Assembly: GCF_020382885.2 (NCBI RefSeq) | Contig: NC_058496.1 | Span: forward strand, 9,664,501-9,728,500 | Direction: 5' to 3' | Source: Scatophagus argus | Lineage: Eukaryota; Chordata; Actinopteri; Scatophagidae | DNA length: 64,000 nt | Shown: positions 39,331 through 54,100 of the stretch, in pieces | Layout: each line of letters opens with the position of its first letter | Position numbering within the stretch: the stretch's first letter is position 1 | Program-made: the position numbers and the translations under genes | Notes under the pieces: generated by a model | Told to the model about the DNA's origin: nothing | The model's input: the letters and a program-made list of their open reading frames with translations, nothing else | The model's database searches: none

Positions 39331-39351
39331 AAAAACACCACACGGGAGGCA

Positions 39352-42300
39352 TTAGCTAGCCCCTCCTTCCCGAGCTGCATACAGTGAGCGTAAAGTCTGT
39401 ACTACTTTGTTGCTCAGTTTGTGGTTGCTGGTCAAGGCAATCTTCTTGTAAATAATGTCTGACTCCTTAATAGTGTCCACCCAAGGCACCAGTTTGCGGC
39501 CATCACGTTTCTTGGCCTCTGCCCAGGGTCCAGAGTAGGAGCCGGCCATCCAGTGGATGTTGTATCCATTGGAGGTCTTCTGGATGACTCGAGCTATTTG
39601 CGGCCGGTCCTTGTATTTGGGGCAGCAGAGGGCAATCACATCCATAGCCTCCACTGTCTCACTCATACGGCCAGGGTCTGAGGAGTCACCCGCTCGCCTT
39701 GACTTTCGAGAGGACTGCAGAGAGGACAGAAGGGAAAAAAAAAATTGGTTGCGCTATTTTCCCCACATCTTTTAATTTACGTTTATAAACAGAGAATAAG
39801 TCTGTCTCACCCCTGGGGTCCTTTCATCTCCATCACTATCATCGTCATCTGTCTCTGGTCCTGCCTGATTGCGCGGACTGGGTCCTGACAAGGGGCCGGA
39901 GCCTCCCAGTAGGGCGTTTATGGCTTTGTTTCTGATGTTAGCGCTGGCAGACGCTTCTCCTTCCTCATCCTCCTCGTCTGGGTCAAGATGTTCCATCAGA
40001 ACCTTGAACTGTTCAGAGTAAAAAGACAAGAAACTAATTTCAAGACACAAGTTTCACACTCCACAGCAGTAACACAATCAAAAGAGTTGGGATAACCATG
40101 ACAAACTAACAGGTAATGAATGATTTGAAGGACAATATGAGCAGACAAACACATATTTCAGAAAAAAAAATCCAGATATAAGTCTGGGTTGTACTGCTGA
40201 GTAACTACTCTTTACTTGGGTAAAGTTATGATTCAAGGAAGCTTCAAAGATGCACTAAGAAAGAGGACTGAGTGAAAAGTTTTCTGCTACAACCACAATC
40301 TATTTGTATGATAAGTAGACCTCAATTTCTAGGAATGACAATCACATTGTATTTAAATGATAGAAAATGCTACAACCTGAAAAACACCTAAAGATTAACC
40401 GTGAACTGGTGATCTCCATAAAACATTTGCAGGAAAAACAAACCTGACATAGCTTTATTACTTACATCAAGGTACTGTCTGACTACCCGCCTCTTGACTT
40501 CGTTTGTCAAAGTGGCACGAGCCATGTTGTTGGAAATGAAGTCAATGGTTTGTCGTGGGTGGAAGTGAACGTTGTTTTTCCTGTTCACTGCCTTATCGTA
40601 CACCTTAGCTGACTCTGTTGGAGAGTACTTCTGAATTTTACTGTTGGAAGACAAAAAGAAAAATGTTTTGATGTACAGAGGTTGTGCAACTCCAAACGAG
40701 GCTCTAAGTATTAACTGGTCAAGTTAATCCCCACTGAAAAATGCTGACATATTCATTTGGATAAAGGCTGTATAGATATAAAGCATATGTATTAATGTAC
40801 TACCTGTCAGAGAATCCATATTGGTTCTTCAGATGCTGTTTGAGCACCAGCAACAACAGGATACCCTGAACAGCACAAGCAAAGTCCAAAAGACCCATGG
40901 GATTTTCTGGGAGGAGTCTCATTACTTTGTCCACATCCTCCAAATCCAAATCCTCCAGATCAGATTCGGACTCCGAGCTGTCTGCAACAGGTTTTTTGGC
41001 CTTTTTAGGCCGCCGTACCACATCGTCATCATCATTGTCATCATCACTGTTGCTGTTTTGCTCCACATCACTCCTGGAAAAATCGCAGTTCATCTTTTCC
41101 TCATCTTCCCCATCTGACATATTCTTCCACTCCTTCTTCTCCTTACGCCTCGGCTCCTTTAGCAGAAGCTGGACAGGTGAAATTGACAAATAAATATAAA
41201 TAAAAAAATAAAGTAAAAATAATCACTTAAAAAAATACATAGAAATACTTAACATTGTAAAAAATTAGGATTTATTTTTAATCACGGAGGAAAACCACAG
41301 CCCCCAACATATTAAACATACAAGTTACACTGAAAACAGTTACTCTACCTCTTTGAAGGTTTGCAACAGGTTGCTACCAGAAACAGACAGGGTGATGTCT
41401 ATGTGGTGCATGATGAAAAGAGGCTCCTCCTGGCTCTGGTACGGGAAACAAGCAAGGTTGTCTGCTATGAACAGCAACATGTTTACGTCAGTCTTCTGCA
41501 GAAAAAAAGAGAAGAGAGGAAGAGCATGATCGAGTGTCAGTGACTGGTACGAACTCAAACTTCTGTGTTGGCTTTTTTTTTTTTTTAACTATTCATACGA
41601 GGTAAAAATAAAAATAACCTATTCATGTTAAAGTTGCAAGGCAGTACAATAATGAGGATCCAACATATTTCAACCGCTTTCAAATCTACAGAATTTTTTG
41701 TATCCCTATCATCTTGTAAAACACTGCTGACAATTGTGAAAAAAAAAACCAAACAGCTGATTTTTACTTGGCCTGCAATTAATGAGGACATTTTTTTTAC
41801 ACTTTTACAATGAGCAGTGAAAAGACATTTTGAGATTAGCGCAGATTTACTCACAGCACTGTCATCGAAGAGGTTCAGCAGTGAGATGAGGAAAGCCCTC
41901 CGGTGCTGCCGGTTCCCACGGATCATAGTGAAAAGGTGAGAGCAGAGCGCAGAGTGGGTCTCATCTTGTCTGAAACCTCTTATGATGGACTTATGAGACA
42001 AGCTGATGGCCTGCTGCAAATTGTATGACATCTTCATCCCGGCAACGGCCTTCATCTGTGAAAGAATATGTGGAAAGACAAGTGTTACAAACTTAGCGTA
42101 TCAGACAAATGCTGACACAGCTGCTGCTATGGGAATGCGCCAATAAAATAATCACTAGAATTCATGTTGCAGTTACTTCTCCAGCACCAGAAAAAAAAAA
42201 CTCATTGTGAAAAAGGAAAAGAACTGCTGTATGCATAATCTGGCTGTGATGCATTTAACATGAGTAATCCTGCTGCTGGTCTATTGGCCATCAATGGAGG

Positions 42301-45102
42301 AATGAAAATTCAAGCACTGACCACTGCATGGAGTAAAGCAGCTATGGTAAATAAATTAAATGGCTGAACTAACTTAAGTCACCGAGTAACAGGACAAATC
42401 CTAATTCTCAAACTGAAATATCGACTCACATGGATGAATCCTGTGTACTTCTTGTCAATCTCCACCAGCTGCTGGTCAGCTTTGTTCCTCATGCTGGGCT
42501 CTGGGTCTGTTCCCATTGCAATGAGGTAGGGTACACACTGGGCAGATGGAAAAGAGAAAGAAAATGTTACATTCACATGCAAGATTCTTCCAACAATGAT
42601 TTTCAAAGAGAAAATCACTGCCAGGAAGGATATAAAAACCAAAAAGAAAATGTCATTGTTTAATATTGATGTCACTAAGATACACTGCCGAAATACGCCC
42701 AATTTTATGCTAAAGAGTTGTTATTAACATGGGAATTTATTACCTATCAATCAGTGAAGGTGGGGTGATTCTTTTACTTACCTGTACAGGATGGATGAGA
42801 CCCTGGTTGAGTGTGAGAGCTATGACGTTGAGAGCAAAGTGCCGTACACTTGACTGGGTGTGAAAGAACGCCTCCAGCACCTGTTTTAGATACAGCTGCA
42901 TAATGGAGCTGCTCATCCCTGAAGAGATGTCTCCCATCTCCTTCAGATCCTCCTGCTTAGAGAGCTTCTTCCCTGCAAGGACAGAAAATGCGATGTGTTG
43001 ATTACCGTGATTATTATTCTATTTATTGTCCCTCTCACAATACACTGTTGAAGGAGATACCAGCAAAAAATCTGTAGTATCACAAAGCGTAACACTGGAG
43101 TGCTGAACCAAACAAGCTGTTCAAATATTGCAACAAGCACACAACTTTACTTACATTCTCTGTCTGCTTCCTGCATCCTTGTGTCTTCCTCCTGAAGGTA
43201 CGTCTGAAGGTTTTTGAGGATCTGGATTTTGAGGTTGATGGAGGAGGCGCTGTCAGCCAGAATGCCGTTGTACAAGGACTTCACCTCTGGCACAAACATC
43301 TGGCTGGGATGCATGATCACAAGGAAGCCTAAATAACAAAAAACAAGTTAACAATACACTCTCCATCTCTTTCAACTCCACTACCTGGAGAAAAAAAATA
43401 TAGTTAGAAGTGCTTCTCTGGCTTTACTAATGCCGTCCTGGCCCTCAAGGTCCATGACTCATGACAACATCTCACGCTGTGCATCTTTGACATTCAAGGG
43501 CTAGTATTTTGTACACAATTCACAGTATATGGTGACCTTTATGTTTGTCAAACTTAATAATATTCAAAAGCAATGTTCTTGCCTAAGCCAATGATGGCCT
43601 TGGTCTTGACTTCCTCATCGTCATGTTTGGTGAAGTATAGCAGCAGCTCGAGAACTTTCTCCTTGATAACAACCTGTACACGACATAAGCAGACATACAT
43701 ATGTGAGACTATGTCCATTTGATCACTTGTTAAAGCGGAAAGAAAGCCGATAGAGTGGTGACTTTGGTTTCACATCCAAGCTGTGACTCAAACTGCAGTA
43801 ATATTTTCTCTCACAGTGGCCATTTTCTTTCTGAGCCCCCCCCACTGGACTCAAAGTTGCAATGCATAGATTTCCACAGCTTTAATGTCAAATTTTAAGC
43901 ATAATTTAACATCAAGCCCCAATCCTACCTTGTTGGTGCCCTTGAACTCCTCCAGATCGAAATCAAAATGTCGAGCCAGGGCACCCACAGTGAAGAGCGA
44001 TCGCAGCAGGAAAGGCTTGTTTGCTACCAATGTCGTGCTGTTAGGATCCTCCTGATGCTGAATCTTCAGCTTGTTAAGTGCACCTAGGAAAAAAGAGACA
44101 GAATTTCAAGTTATTTTTGAGAGACCTACATTATTGGCGTGTCCTAATTTTTTCATGTGTTTTTCCCTCTCACACTGGTGGCTAGGTCTAACTCTACAGG
44201 CACTCTTCTTACAGGACACAAGGACACACTACAATTATGGATCTGTCTCCAAAGTCGAAATAAAAGTTAGATTTTGTTGTCTTGGAATGTAGGAAAGGTG
44301 ACGTTTCAAAGCTCGAAATTGCAGATTTCTGTTATCTTTGCACAAAGCAAGCTGCCGACTGTATATCTCACCATAGAATCTGTTGAAGCAAGCCCAGACA
44401 AACTTGTAGTTGTGCGTGACCTTGTTGACAACAGCTCCAAGACAGCTCACACAGTGCTGGACCACCTACAGACAGGAGGGAAGACCATCATGAAATCTCT
44501 GTAACAACACGGACTGCCGTTACATTTCACAAATCAAACTACCACACACCGTCATGCCGTATTTGATGATGAGCTTCATGAGGTCTTCTTCAATAGTGGC
44601 AAGGAAAGTTTCACTGGGATGCTCCATCAGAGGTACCACAAGTTCCAAGATCTTTGCCACATTACAGATGACCATGAAGTCATTGGCAGTCTGCAGGGAA
44701 AATCATATAACAGTAATTACTGGGGGAACGCTGACATATCAAGGTGCCAACAATGACTTGATTGGGGTTCTTTAAATTCACCAATCACACAGATAATTGC
44801 AAAAAAGGTGCAACAAATGAGCATTCAGTGTTTTTCACAGCTCAAGTCAATCCACAGATTAGGCAGTGAATTCCTTATGTTTATTTCTCCTTACTGATGT
44901 GAAGAATCATTAATTAGTCAATAACAACAACATGGATTTGGATGGAAATGGATTTAGTAAAGACAACTTACGTTACACTTTGTGGTCAGGTAGGGTTGCA
45001 TGGTCATTGCATGTTTGACCATGAGCTGGGCCCTGATCTTGCTGAACAAGTACAAGGTAGTGATGCATGCCACTAGCCGTGTAGAGTTTACACCTTTGTT
45101 CT
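39352..45102 (-). CDS. nipbl: nipbl part 4: exons 34-47, C-terminal HEAT repeats and acidic tail
   Basis: Exons: 44972-45102, 44550-44690, 44372-44465, 43929-44083, 43583-43673, 43155-43328, 42782-42972, 42430-42537, 41855-42055, 41349-41495, 40804-41168, 40466-40640, 39811-40008, 39352-39714 (TAA at 39352-39354); residues 1703-2546. Conserved blocks include VVQHCVSCLGAVVNKVTHNY, LKEMGDISSGMSSSIMQLYL, IRGNRQHRRAFLISLLNLFD and KTDVNMLLFIADNLACFPYQ. Exon 44 carries an acidic, divergent segment (SDDDNDDDDVV) replacing a Ser/Arg-rich mammalian one. Exon 47 ends with the conserved DVIALCCPKYKDRPQIARVI and RRDGRKLVPWVDTIKESD-type C-terminus (here KKRDGRK). Exon 38 ends at a GC splice donor. Confidence 0.95.
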
Positions 45103-48100
45103 CTACAGAGCAAAGAGGAAATAAAAATTACACCAAGGGCTAAGTACAAACATGCATTTATGCTTCTAATTCTACTTTTACTTACTTTACTTAGATTTAC
45201 TCAACAGATTTGACAAAAGCAAAAGCAAAGTGGTGTCAAATACTAAATCTGCATACCTGCAAGGGATTCCTCATATTTGAGGATATGTTCGACCAGATTG
45301 TCAACTAGCTGAACACAGGCCTTTTTGGCTGGCTTATATGATGCATCCTCTTCAGACTTAAGAAGCTGTAGCAAGAGAAATGACGTTCATTTTAGCAAAG
45401 GTATTTAACACTGATATATAAGTTAAGCTAAGATAAGAACTTTATTGATCCCGCAGGAAATTGTTGTGCCAGGCTTGCAATACAAGGAACCTCACCAGGT
45501 AAATCCTCAACCCGAAATCAAATACTCACATTCTGAAGAAGCTGCTCAAACCAGTCATAGCCAGTATCTCGACACGCTGCAACCTGAAGAAGAAATTAGA
45601 TATGAGATTAGAAATTCAGCAGTCAAACTTAACTAGAATTACCACCTTGCAGTTGTATGCCTCCACACACCAGTCAAGCTGCAGTTTATATCCATGCCTG
45701 TCCAGACTCATAAAATATACTGTATGTCATGGCTGATAAGAGAGTTATGGACTTAACAAGCACAGTATCTATACATATAGTAGTGGCAGTGTGCTCTTTC
45801 CAACATGGCTTACTATCTGTCAATTTAAAAAAAAGTGAAAAAAATAATAAATCCATATCATGCTTTTGGATACTTTTGGATGAGATTTACAATTTTTTCA
45901 AACTAGCAAGGCAGCTAAACTTACCACATCAGTGATGTTGAGGATCTTTCTGGTCATGGTCTCTTTGTCATGGGCTGGAGTCGGAGTAAACCACAACTTC
46001 TGGAATGTCTCATTCACCAATTTCTATGAAGAAAACAAGTCCATGTGTCACTAGTTTGATTTAACACTTTGTAAAATACCTTTAGATACCCCAAACGTTT
46101 TGTGATGAATGTGTTGCAATACAGAGAGACTCATCTAAAAAGAGAAAGAACAGAATAATAATGAAAGAAGAATTAAAGTCACATCTCATTGCACTGATCC
46201 ATACCTTGATGCCTTCCTCATCATTGACCCTGCGGATCATCCTCACACACATCTCAGTAATCTTACTGAAGGTTGGCTGCTCCAGACAGATGTCTCTGAG
46301 GATCTTGATCACCCGTTTTCTTACACTGATACCAGTGTCCTGTACACCAAAACAAATTCAACAGATTACGGCCTTGCAGTGTTTTGCAAGCATTAAATTA
46401 AAAACCAGGACCTCCTGTTCATTGACAAGCCACACATAGGGTGCAATGGCTTATTTCTGCCAAAAGGTGGCAGTATGGGACTATAATGAAGAGTGAACTT
46501 CTCATGAACCCTCCTGAACATTCCCATGCCAACAGGCACAACAATTTCAGTGTGTTCACTTCCCAGATGCTAAGTATAATGAATAAATGCTATGCTTAAC
46601 AAGTGTCAGACTCGGTATCGGCACATTACATTACCATGGCAATGACAATGACAATGATCAGCATTAATCCTAGATTGCCTGCCACTATTCAACCGGGTCC
46701 TTATTTACATAATATAAACATGAACATCAAAAATGAACCACTTTTAACAACTTTTCTTCAAACTCAATCCCTGCTGTGCTTTTACATGTAAGAATTCACA
46801 TCCTATTTGCATATGTGTTGAACAGATGCATGCAACAGCAACTCCATTTCCACGTTAGTTTCAACTGAAGGGATCAACTGAAGAGATACGGAGTGTAAAA
46901 TACTGTAAACACAGTGTACTGACGGCCTTTAAAAGGTAAAACAATGATTGGACAACAACTCAAAGAGATCTCTTCAAAAAGCTTGCCATGCAGGTTCTTG
47001 ACAAACAATCAACTGCCCATGCACAGTATGATGGCTGAGATGACAACACAAAAGTTGAGTATTAAGACAGTTTCAACACAACAGGTCACACCCGTATAGA
47101 GCAAGACCAGGGTACATCCATCAAAGTGTGGCCCTAACATGCTTAGGCACAACAGGCATTTAACTGTGCAGGTTGGTGGCAGGGCTTTTTTTCCTTTCTT
47201 TTCTTTTTTAAACCAACATATTGATGACACATTGTTCAACAACAACAATGAAAACAAGGCTCATGCATTAATGGAAACTGATCAATAGCTGTCAGATTTT
47301 CTGATAACTACATAATTATACATACAGGTCATGTGGGGATTGTGAGAGCTCACAACACAATGTCTGTACAATGAGGCCAATTAGCTTACCAGTATCCTCT
47401 CTATGAGCATGTCGTAGTACTGCTCAGTGAGCTGAGGTCTGCTGAGAACAAATCTGCCCAACAGCTCTACAGCCGCCTCTCTCACACTTGTAGAGTTGTC
47501 CATCAAACGACCATGGACGCCACGCTGCATGTCGGACTGCAGAAGTGGACAAGAGAGCTTCAGCATATGTATTGTGAAAACAAGACTTCAAAATAACTTG
47601 AGTACACAACAGAACAGCAGAGTCATGTTAAGAATATTATGTGACTTTAATGTGCAATTCAGGCATAACAAATCTCAACATACTCTTGCCAGTATGCTGG
47701 GGTCCACAGCCACAACCTCCGACAGACATTTCATGGCTTTAGTCCTGACAGCGATGGCACTTTCCCCAAGGACTCGCAAGATCTGTTACAGAAAAGCATA
47801 TACACCAGGCAACGATTACACAAACTGTTTTGAAAACTACTGAAAAAAGGAGCAAGAAAACAAGCCAGCAAGCCATAATATCGCATGTATTATACTGCGT
47901 GAATGATCGTGGATTATTCTGTGTAGTGGTTGTGACTCAATAAAAAGACAAAGATACAGATGGTGAGAATATTCAAATCATACCTGTGTTAAATAAATAT
48001 CAAAACTCTGGGCGAACGGCCTCATGGAGGCCAAATAACGCACAATCAGACAAGAGTCCTCATAGTCCACAGTGTCAGAGTTCATTCTGCAGAGAAGGGC

Positions 48101-51100
48101 AAAGAGGAAGAATGATATTGGATTATACAGTCAGACAACTGATTATGGCTATAACAAAATGAATGAATGAATGATCAAATAAGCTTCATTATTTGAGTGA
48201 AACAGAGCGGACTGCTGAGACGCATCCTTACTTCAGTGTGGCAAAATGAGCCGGCGTAGTCTTGATGATGCTGCGCAGGAACTTCTTGCGCTTTTCAGCA
48301 CGCTGCATAATTTCACCAGTGGTCTCCATCTCCTTGGCATGTTGTGGTCCGTCTGATGAGTCCTCATCCTTCTGATTCTGGTTCCGCATGGATTTCTCAG
48401 CCTCTGTGGTGGCGTCCCTGAACCATTGGGCGATGTAGAACTTTCTGGCAAACTAGAAGAACAAAAACAGTCTCATCATCAGATTTGGCTGATTCAAAGA
48501 ATAATTATCATTTAGAGTAAGAAATCAATGAAGCAATAATTTCTTAACACATAAGTAAGTAATGCCATAAATCAGTATTGTTAGTCTTTGATGCAGCCAT
48601 CTGATTCTAAAGAAAAAGCTGGAGTACATTGTTGAGTAACATAGGTGATTACAACATGAATTTATAGGTAATGCATATATGACATATGGTTACTTATGCA
48701 CCTAAGAAAGTGTTTCCATGTGTGGCTCAGAGTATACAAAGATTTCAGATTAAAGTAACCATTTGCGCCATCAGTCTAATGTGAACCCACCACCAGTGAA
48801 GGATCTGTATCAGCATTCTCTTCTAAGTAGTCCAGTAGAGCCTTCTGCAGCTGCTGGGTCTCATCATTACCTGGAGACTATATAATGAGAGAAAGATCAC
48901 AAAATGTGCCAATCTATATTCAGCCAAAAAAGGGTTGAGGTTCAAATCTTAAAGCAAAAGAGGAACTAAAATGTAACATTGTATGTTCCATTTAAACCCT
49001 TTCTCTCACTACAAAAATGAAAACAATTAGTTCATCAAATGTGAGGTTGTTTTTCTACCTCTTGTAGGATTCGATCAATCGATCTCTGGTCCATCTTGCT
49101 GGTGACCGCATCCTTCCTCAGACGGGCAGCCACTGTTCCCAGGTAGTCAAGAGATGCTACTCTCAGTGCCATCTCTGTCTGCTTATTGCTGAACTGGTGT
49201 ACCTGATGGGAACAGAGAGAGAAAGAAGAAACATTTGAATAGATGTCAGCAAGAAAAAAAGGGCTGTGACACTTCAATCATATTACATTTATGACCAAGA
49301 TCGAGTTTTACCTGCACATTAAAGAAAAAAAAATGCACCAAACCCATTGTGCATTGGTGCATTTCAGATGAACTACTTTCTACTTTGATGGTCTAAGCAG
49401 TCCCTCCAGGATTTCACAGGATATTTTTGATTGTTGCGGCACAAAATGCCAGATTTCGCGGCAGTATTTGGAAAAAATGTTGTTTTAAGCACCCTGTGCA
49501 ATACTGTTTACCTCTGCTTTCATGAAGAACACCAGGACATTGTTTTGCATGGTCTTTAGCGGTAATTTTTTACGGTAAATGTGAGATGTTTGAGTCGCAC
49601 ATGCCTGCATCTTCTCATCAAAAACAAGGAAGTGAAGCTGGTGGCGTATGTATGATGCGTTTCCATAGAGACTGCTATGATTGGTGGAACTCGCAGAAAG
49701 CACCGATAATAAGAAAGAAAATAAGAAAGAGTACAAAGCTGCCCCTGCCATTCATCTCACCCTCAATTCTTGAAAACATGTTCGTACAAATAGTTGTGTA
49801 TGTAGTCTAAAGAGAAGGCTCTGTCATACTAACCAGTAGTCTACCAAGCAGACTGAGCAAAAGCTCTGCAGCAGGCCACTCTGGTTTGTTTACTGTCGAC
49901 AGCAGGTCCTGGACAAAGTTCTCAAACAAGGGCCGGTAGTCTTCTTCTCCTTGCTTACTGCCACACCTGAGATGGGAGAAAAAGGAGAGAAAGTGGGAGA
50001 GGAGGAAAAGAAGTAAAACAAGGACACAGGGAAAACATAATGAGAAAGAATTACCGGTAGCAATAATAATCAGGAGCTGAGGGCCAGAAAGCAACCAGAA
50101 CATTGAAAAAGAAAAAAGAAAAACAACAAAAAAACAAAAATTCACCAAATCAAGTTAAGTTTTTGACTACAGATATAGAACACAGTTTTGACAAGTAGAT
50201 TCCTAAACTACTTGTATCTGCAGCAGTAACATCATGTATCTGGTAAAACACGTCATGATGATTGTCTGATACAGGGGTTTAATACATTTTAAGACTGTAT
50301 AGAACGGATGATAGAAATGGTAATTACTTTTTGAGGAAGACTGAGAGGAAGTTTTGTGCTGTTCTCATCGCTGTCTCATATGAGTTGGTTATCAACACAT
50401 CTTGATCCACCTAGAAAAAAAAGAAAGAAAGAAAAAAAGACCCATGAGGAAAGTCTGAGCAAGAGCTTGAATTTGTGTTTCTTTAACTCGTTTATTTTCT
50501 TGTGTGGTGGTTTTGTGTGTCAGCTTGCTCTCCTCTACCTTGTCGCAATCTTCAAAAGTGTCCTTGTCGTTAGGGAGATGAACCACACACTGGATCAGCT
50601 GCAACACCAGGGCCGTCACCATTTGGATGTACAGTGGCTCACCATCGTCATCTGAGCTGTTCAGCCTAAAGACACAAGAGCCCAGGATGCATGGTGAGGT
50701 GCTCTTATAGGCATTATGTAAGAAAATAAGGGACTTGGTCAGTTAGGCAAGACACTTTCACATAGGGAAATCTTCACCTCTGTCTCTACTGGTCTTTTGA
50801 CCCTGATGGCCAGACAATAGTTAAGCCTCTCATTTGAGGATAACTCTGTAATTCAAATAGAAATCACAGAAAACATATTACCTGAAATTCCTGAGCGAGC
50901 GTTTGCTGGTGGGCAGCCTGGCCAAAGATGTGAAGATCTCCTCCAAGATCAGCTGTCGATGCTTCTCGTAACGTGAGAACACCTGAAGACGGGAAATAAG
51001 GTGGTCAGTCTGTAACTTCAGCTTTGTAGGACAGTGAAAAAGAGTAATACACTAATGGACGTCCACAGAAGTCAAAAGGTGGCACTTAACTGTACAAAAA

Positions 51101-54100
51101 ACTGAATTGTGGTATGTAAAGTGAGGAAAAAAAATACTTACTGCTGTAACTAGTTTAATGGCACACAGCTGCAGCTCACTGACATTCTCCACAAAGAATG
51201 GAGTGATTCCCATAGAAGAAACCTGGGGGCCAGAAAGAGAATGACCTGAATCATCATCTGGTTTGCAACGAAAACCTCTGACTTAATGAACTATTAACTG
51301 CATTTTGTTAAGCCAAACACTGTTTTAAGTATTTGTATGTATTTTTTACCTGGAGGATGGTGGTGTCTGTAAGTAGTTGGATTTCTAGAAGCTCAGAGAT
51401 GTTGCTGACAATGTCGCACACTTTGTTGTACAACATGACAATCACGCGTTGCTTGTGTGTTGAGCATTTTGCACGCTTTGCTTTGGAGCTCAACAAGCCA
51501 CCTGGGAGAACAAGAGCACCCGTGTTAAATTCTTCTCTCAAAGTCTTTTGATTATGAACCGTGAATTTAAATTCTAAGAATCCTTTCAGGTAGGTACGTT
51601 TTGCTCAAGAAAATAAAATGCTACAGTCGACCAACACACATACTCGCCCCATAGTGATGTATAAAATATCCAGAAAGCAAAATATCAGATATACTGAGCA
51701 GGTATATTCAGTTTAGTTTGACTGCAGCGAGGAGGGTCAGCAGGTGTAGGGCAACCTTTCAATATAGTAAATACAAGTACATTAACCAGTTTTATTAACT
51801 TAAACTTATTGCTAGCATAGTACGCAAATATACCTCAGTCAGTCAACTGGCAAGAAGGTTAAATTAGTAAAACTGGTTAATGTACATGTATTTAATATGA
51901 TGAAGGCTTGCAGTGCTGTTGATCTTTAATAAAGCAAACATATTTTTTATCCAGTTACTTGATTAACCGATAGAATAATCAGCAGAATTACTTGATTTTT
52001 ATTATTAAAATAATCGACAGCAGTCATACACAGGTCACAGCAGCCTAGCCAACTCAAATCTACCCTAGTCATTTCTTTTTCCTCACCTCCATGCGGGTCC
52101 ACCCTGTAGACCGGGTCGTATTGTGGATACAGTGTGTTTTGAAGATGAAACTTGGTGTATTGTAGCACCCGCTCTATGACGTCTTCTATGTAGACAGCCT
52201 TCGGCATGTGTGTTGAGGTCATGATGTTAAGAGCTGTCAGACAGGCATCTGCTGACTTTGTGACTCTTTCCATTATCAGGTCTCTCCAAAGTTTCTCCTC
52301 ATCTTCAGCATCGTGGTCCTGAGGTTAGAAAGGAAAGCACCGTAAATACATTTTATAAAAACAAAAAAAGCAATGCACAGAATATTCAAGACAGAAAGAG
52401 GAAGAAAGGCAGCTCACGTGGTTCATCATGGTGGAGAGCTTGGCTCCATCCTGGATATTCTTTTCCAGTATGTTCAAAAGCTTCACCAGCTTGTCCGATG
52501 GAATCTACAAGAACACAGACAATTATTTAGACCTGTATCCGAAGCAGCATTACACATCCACAACTCTCCAGCTTAAGTCTTTATATCAATAAATACAGTA
52601 CCCTGCTGGAGATTCCCATGGCCTTAATCTTGGCGGACTCGCTGCCCAACTCATTCAACTGGTGTTTACCAAGCAGCAACTCCTGAGGTATCTCATCATC
52701 ATCTGCTGTTTGAGCACACACCACAAAAAATTACACAAAATCACAATAAAACAGAGCAAGGTTGCAGGATTTGAGCTGTAAAAGTCAACCACACTGTTGT
52801 GAGTGAAAGCCAATCAGATATTTACCCATGGTAGTGAAGTCCACATCTTCCAGATTCTCTAGTATGTTGTCGATACTTGCCAAGAACCGTTTGAATGTGG
52901 AGGAGTCCATCAACTCCTCTTGGGTCAGCTTGGGCTCATAAGCTTTTCGTTTCTTTTGCTTTTCCTTCATCTTCATTTTTCTGGCAACTGAGTGAGAAAA
53001 ATTCCAAAGTATTTTTTTGCTGTTCGCTGTGTTGAGCCAGACACCAAACATGGTCTTTTCCATATTTTAAGCAACAATCTCTGTTTTCAAGGTTCAATTT
53101 GTCACTTTAAAGTAAATTGTGATAATAATATAGTCTATGATATGATGTCTTTTATCTCTTTATTATTCTGCATATGAACATTACTCCTCAATTTAATGTG
53201 GAATAAGATTTAACAGAGAAGACCAAATATGCCTTACACAGTTCTATCACTCTCACGCACATTTAAAATAAAAAGAGGGACAGAAACATAATTTGAAATG
53301 CTGTGGCACATGACTTGAGTACAGACCTTCACTCATGCTGGGTGGGGGTGACTCTTCCTCGGAGGAATCTCGGTAGCGGCTCCCTGAACCTCGTCGGCTA
53401 TCCCGGTGCCCGCTTTTCCGATGATCCCCTGAGCCACGACGCTCCCTTTCTTCATATTCCCAAGCCCTGTCTTTTTCTCGACGCTGCCGTTTCCTTGCAG
53501 CTGAAGATATCAGATATAATACATTTCAAGAATATTTGTTAAATCAATAACCAACCTCGTCTAAGTATCTGCAGCAAGAACTGACAAGAATCCAATCTGT
53601 CGACTTACACTCTCCATTTGGATCAAACTCTTCATCCGAGCTGACCTCAGCATATTTGGGCTTCTCATTTACAGTGCTTCGTTTCCTCTTGTTCATCTTT
53701 ACCCTTTCACACAGGGGCATCGTTGACTCAATCTCTGCCAGCAGCTCTGGGGGCAGCTCCTTCAGAACTGCCGGGTCCATACCACCTGAAAATTCAACGT
53801 CAGTAAGTTCCTTAGGTGCATGCTAAAACACAGCACAGAGACAGTGAAAAACATAAGTTCGACAGCTGCTCTTACTTTTACCAGACTTTCCTGAGGAGAT
53901 TCTGTTCTTTCCAGACTTGCTGTGCTGGATGATCCTCTGGATCTGGTCAACCGATAGCTTTTTCACTAGTACTACAGGCTTGGGCCTCTTCTCAAAGTCC
54001 TGCACCAAACCCAGCCTCTCCAGTTTAACCTTGGGCTGGCCCCACAACTGATTATCAGTTGACCCACTGCCATCCTTGTCACGTTTGATCTGGGGAAGAA

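Noticed and set aside
49621..49740. Potential extra nipbl exon in intron 23
   Set aside because: Joining 49966-49834 directly to 49202-49059 already gives the conserved LLGRLL-VHQFSN junction, so no exon is missing there.
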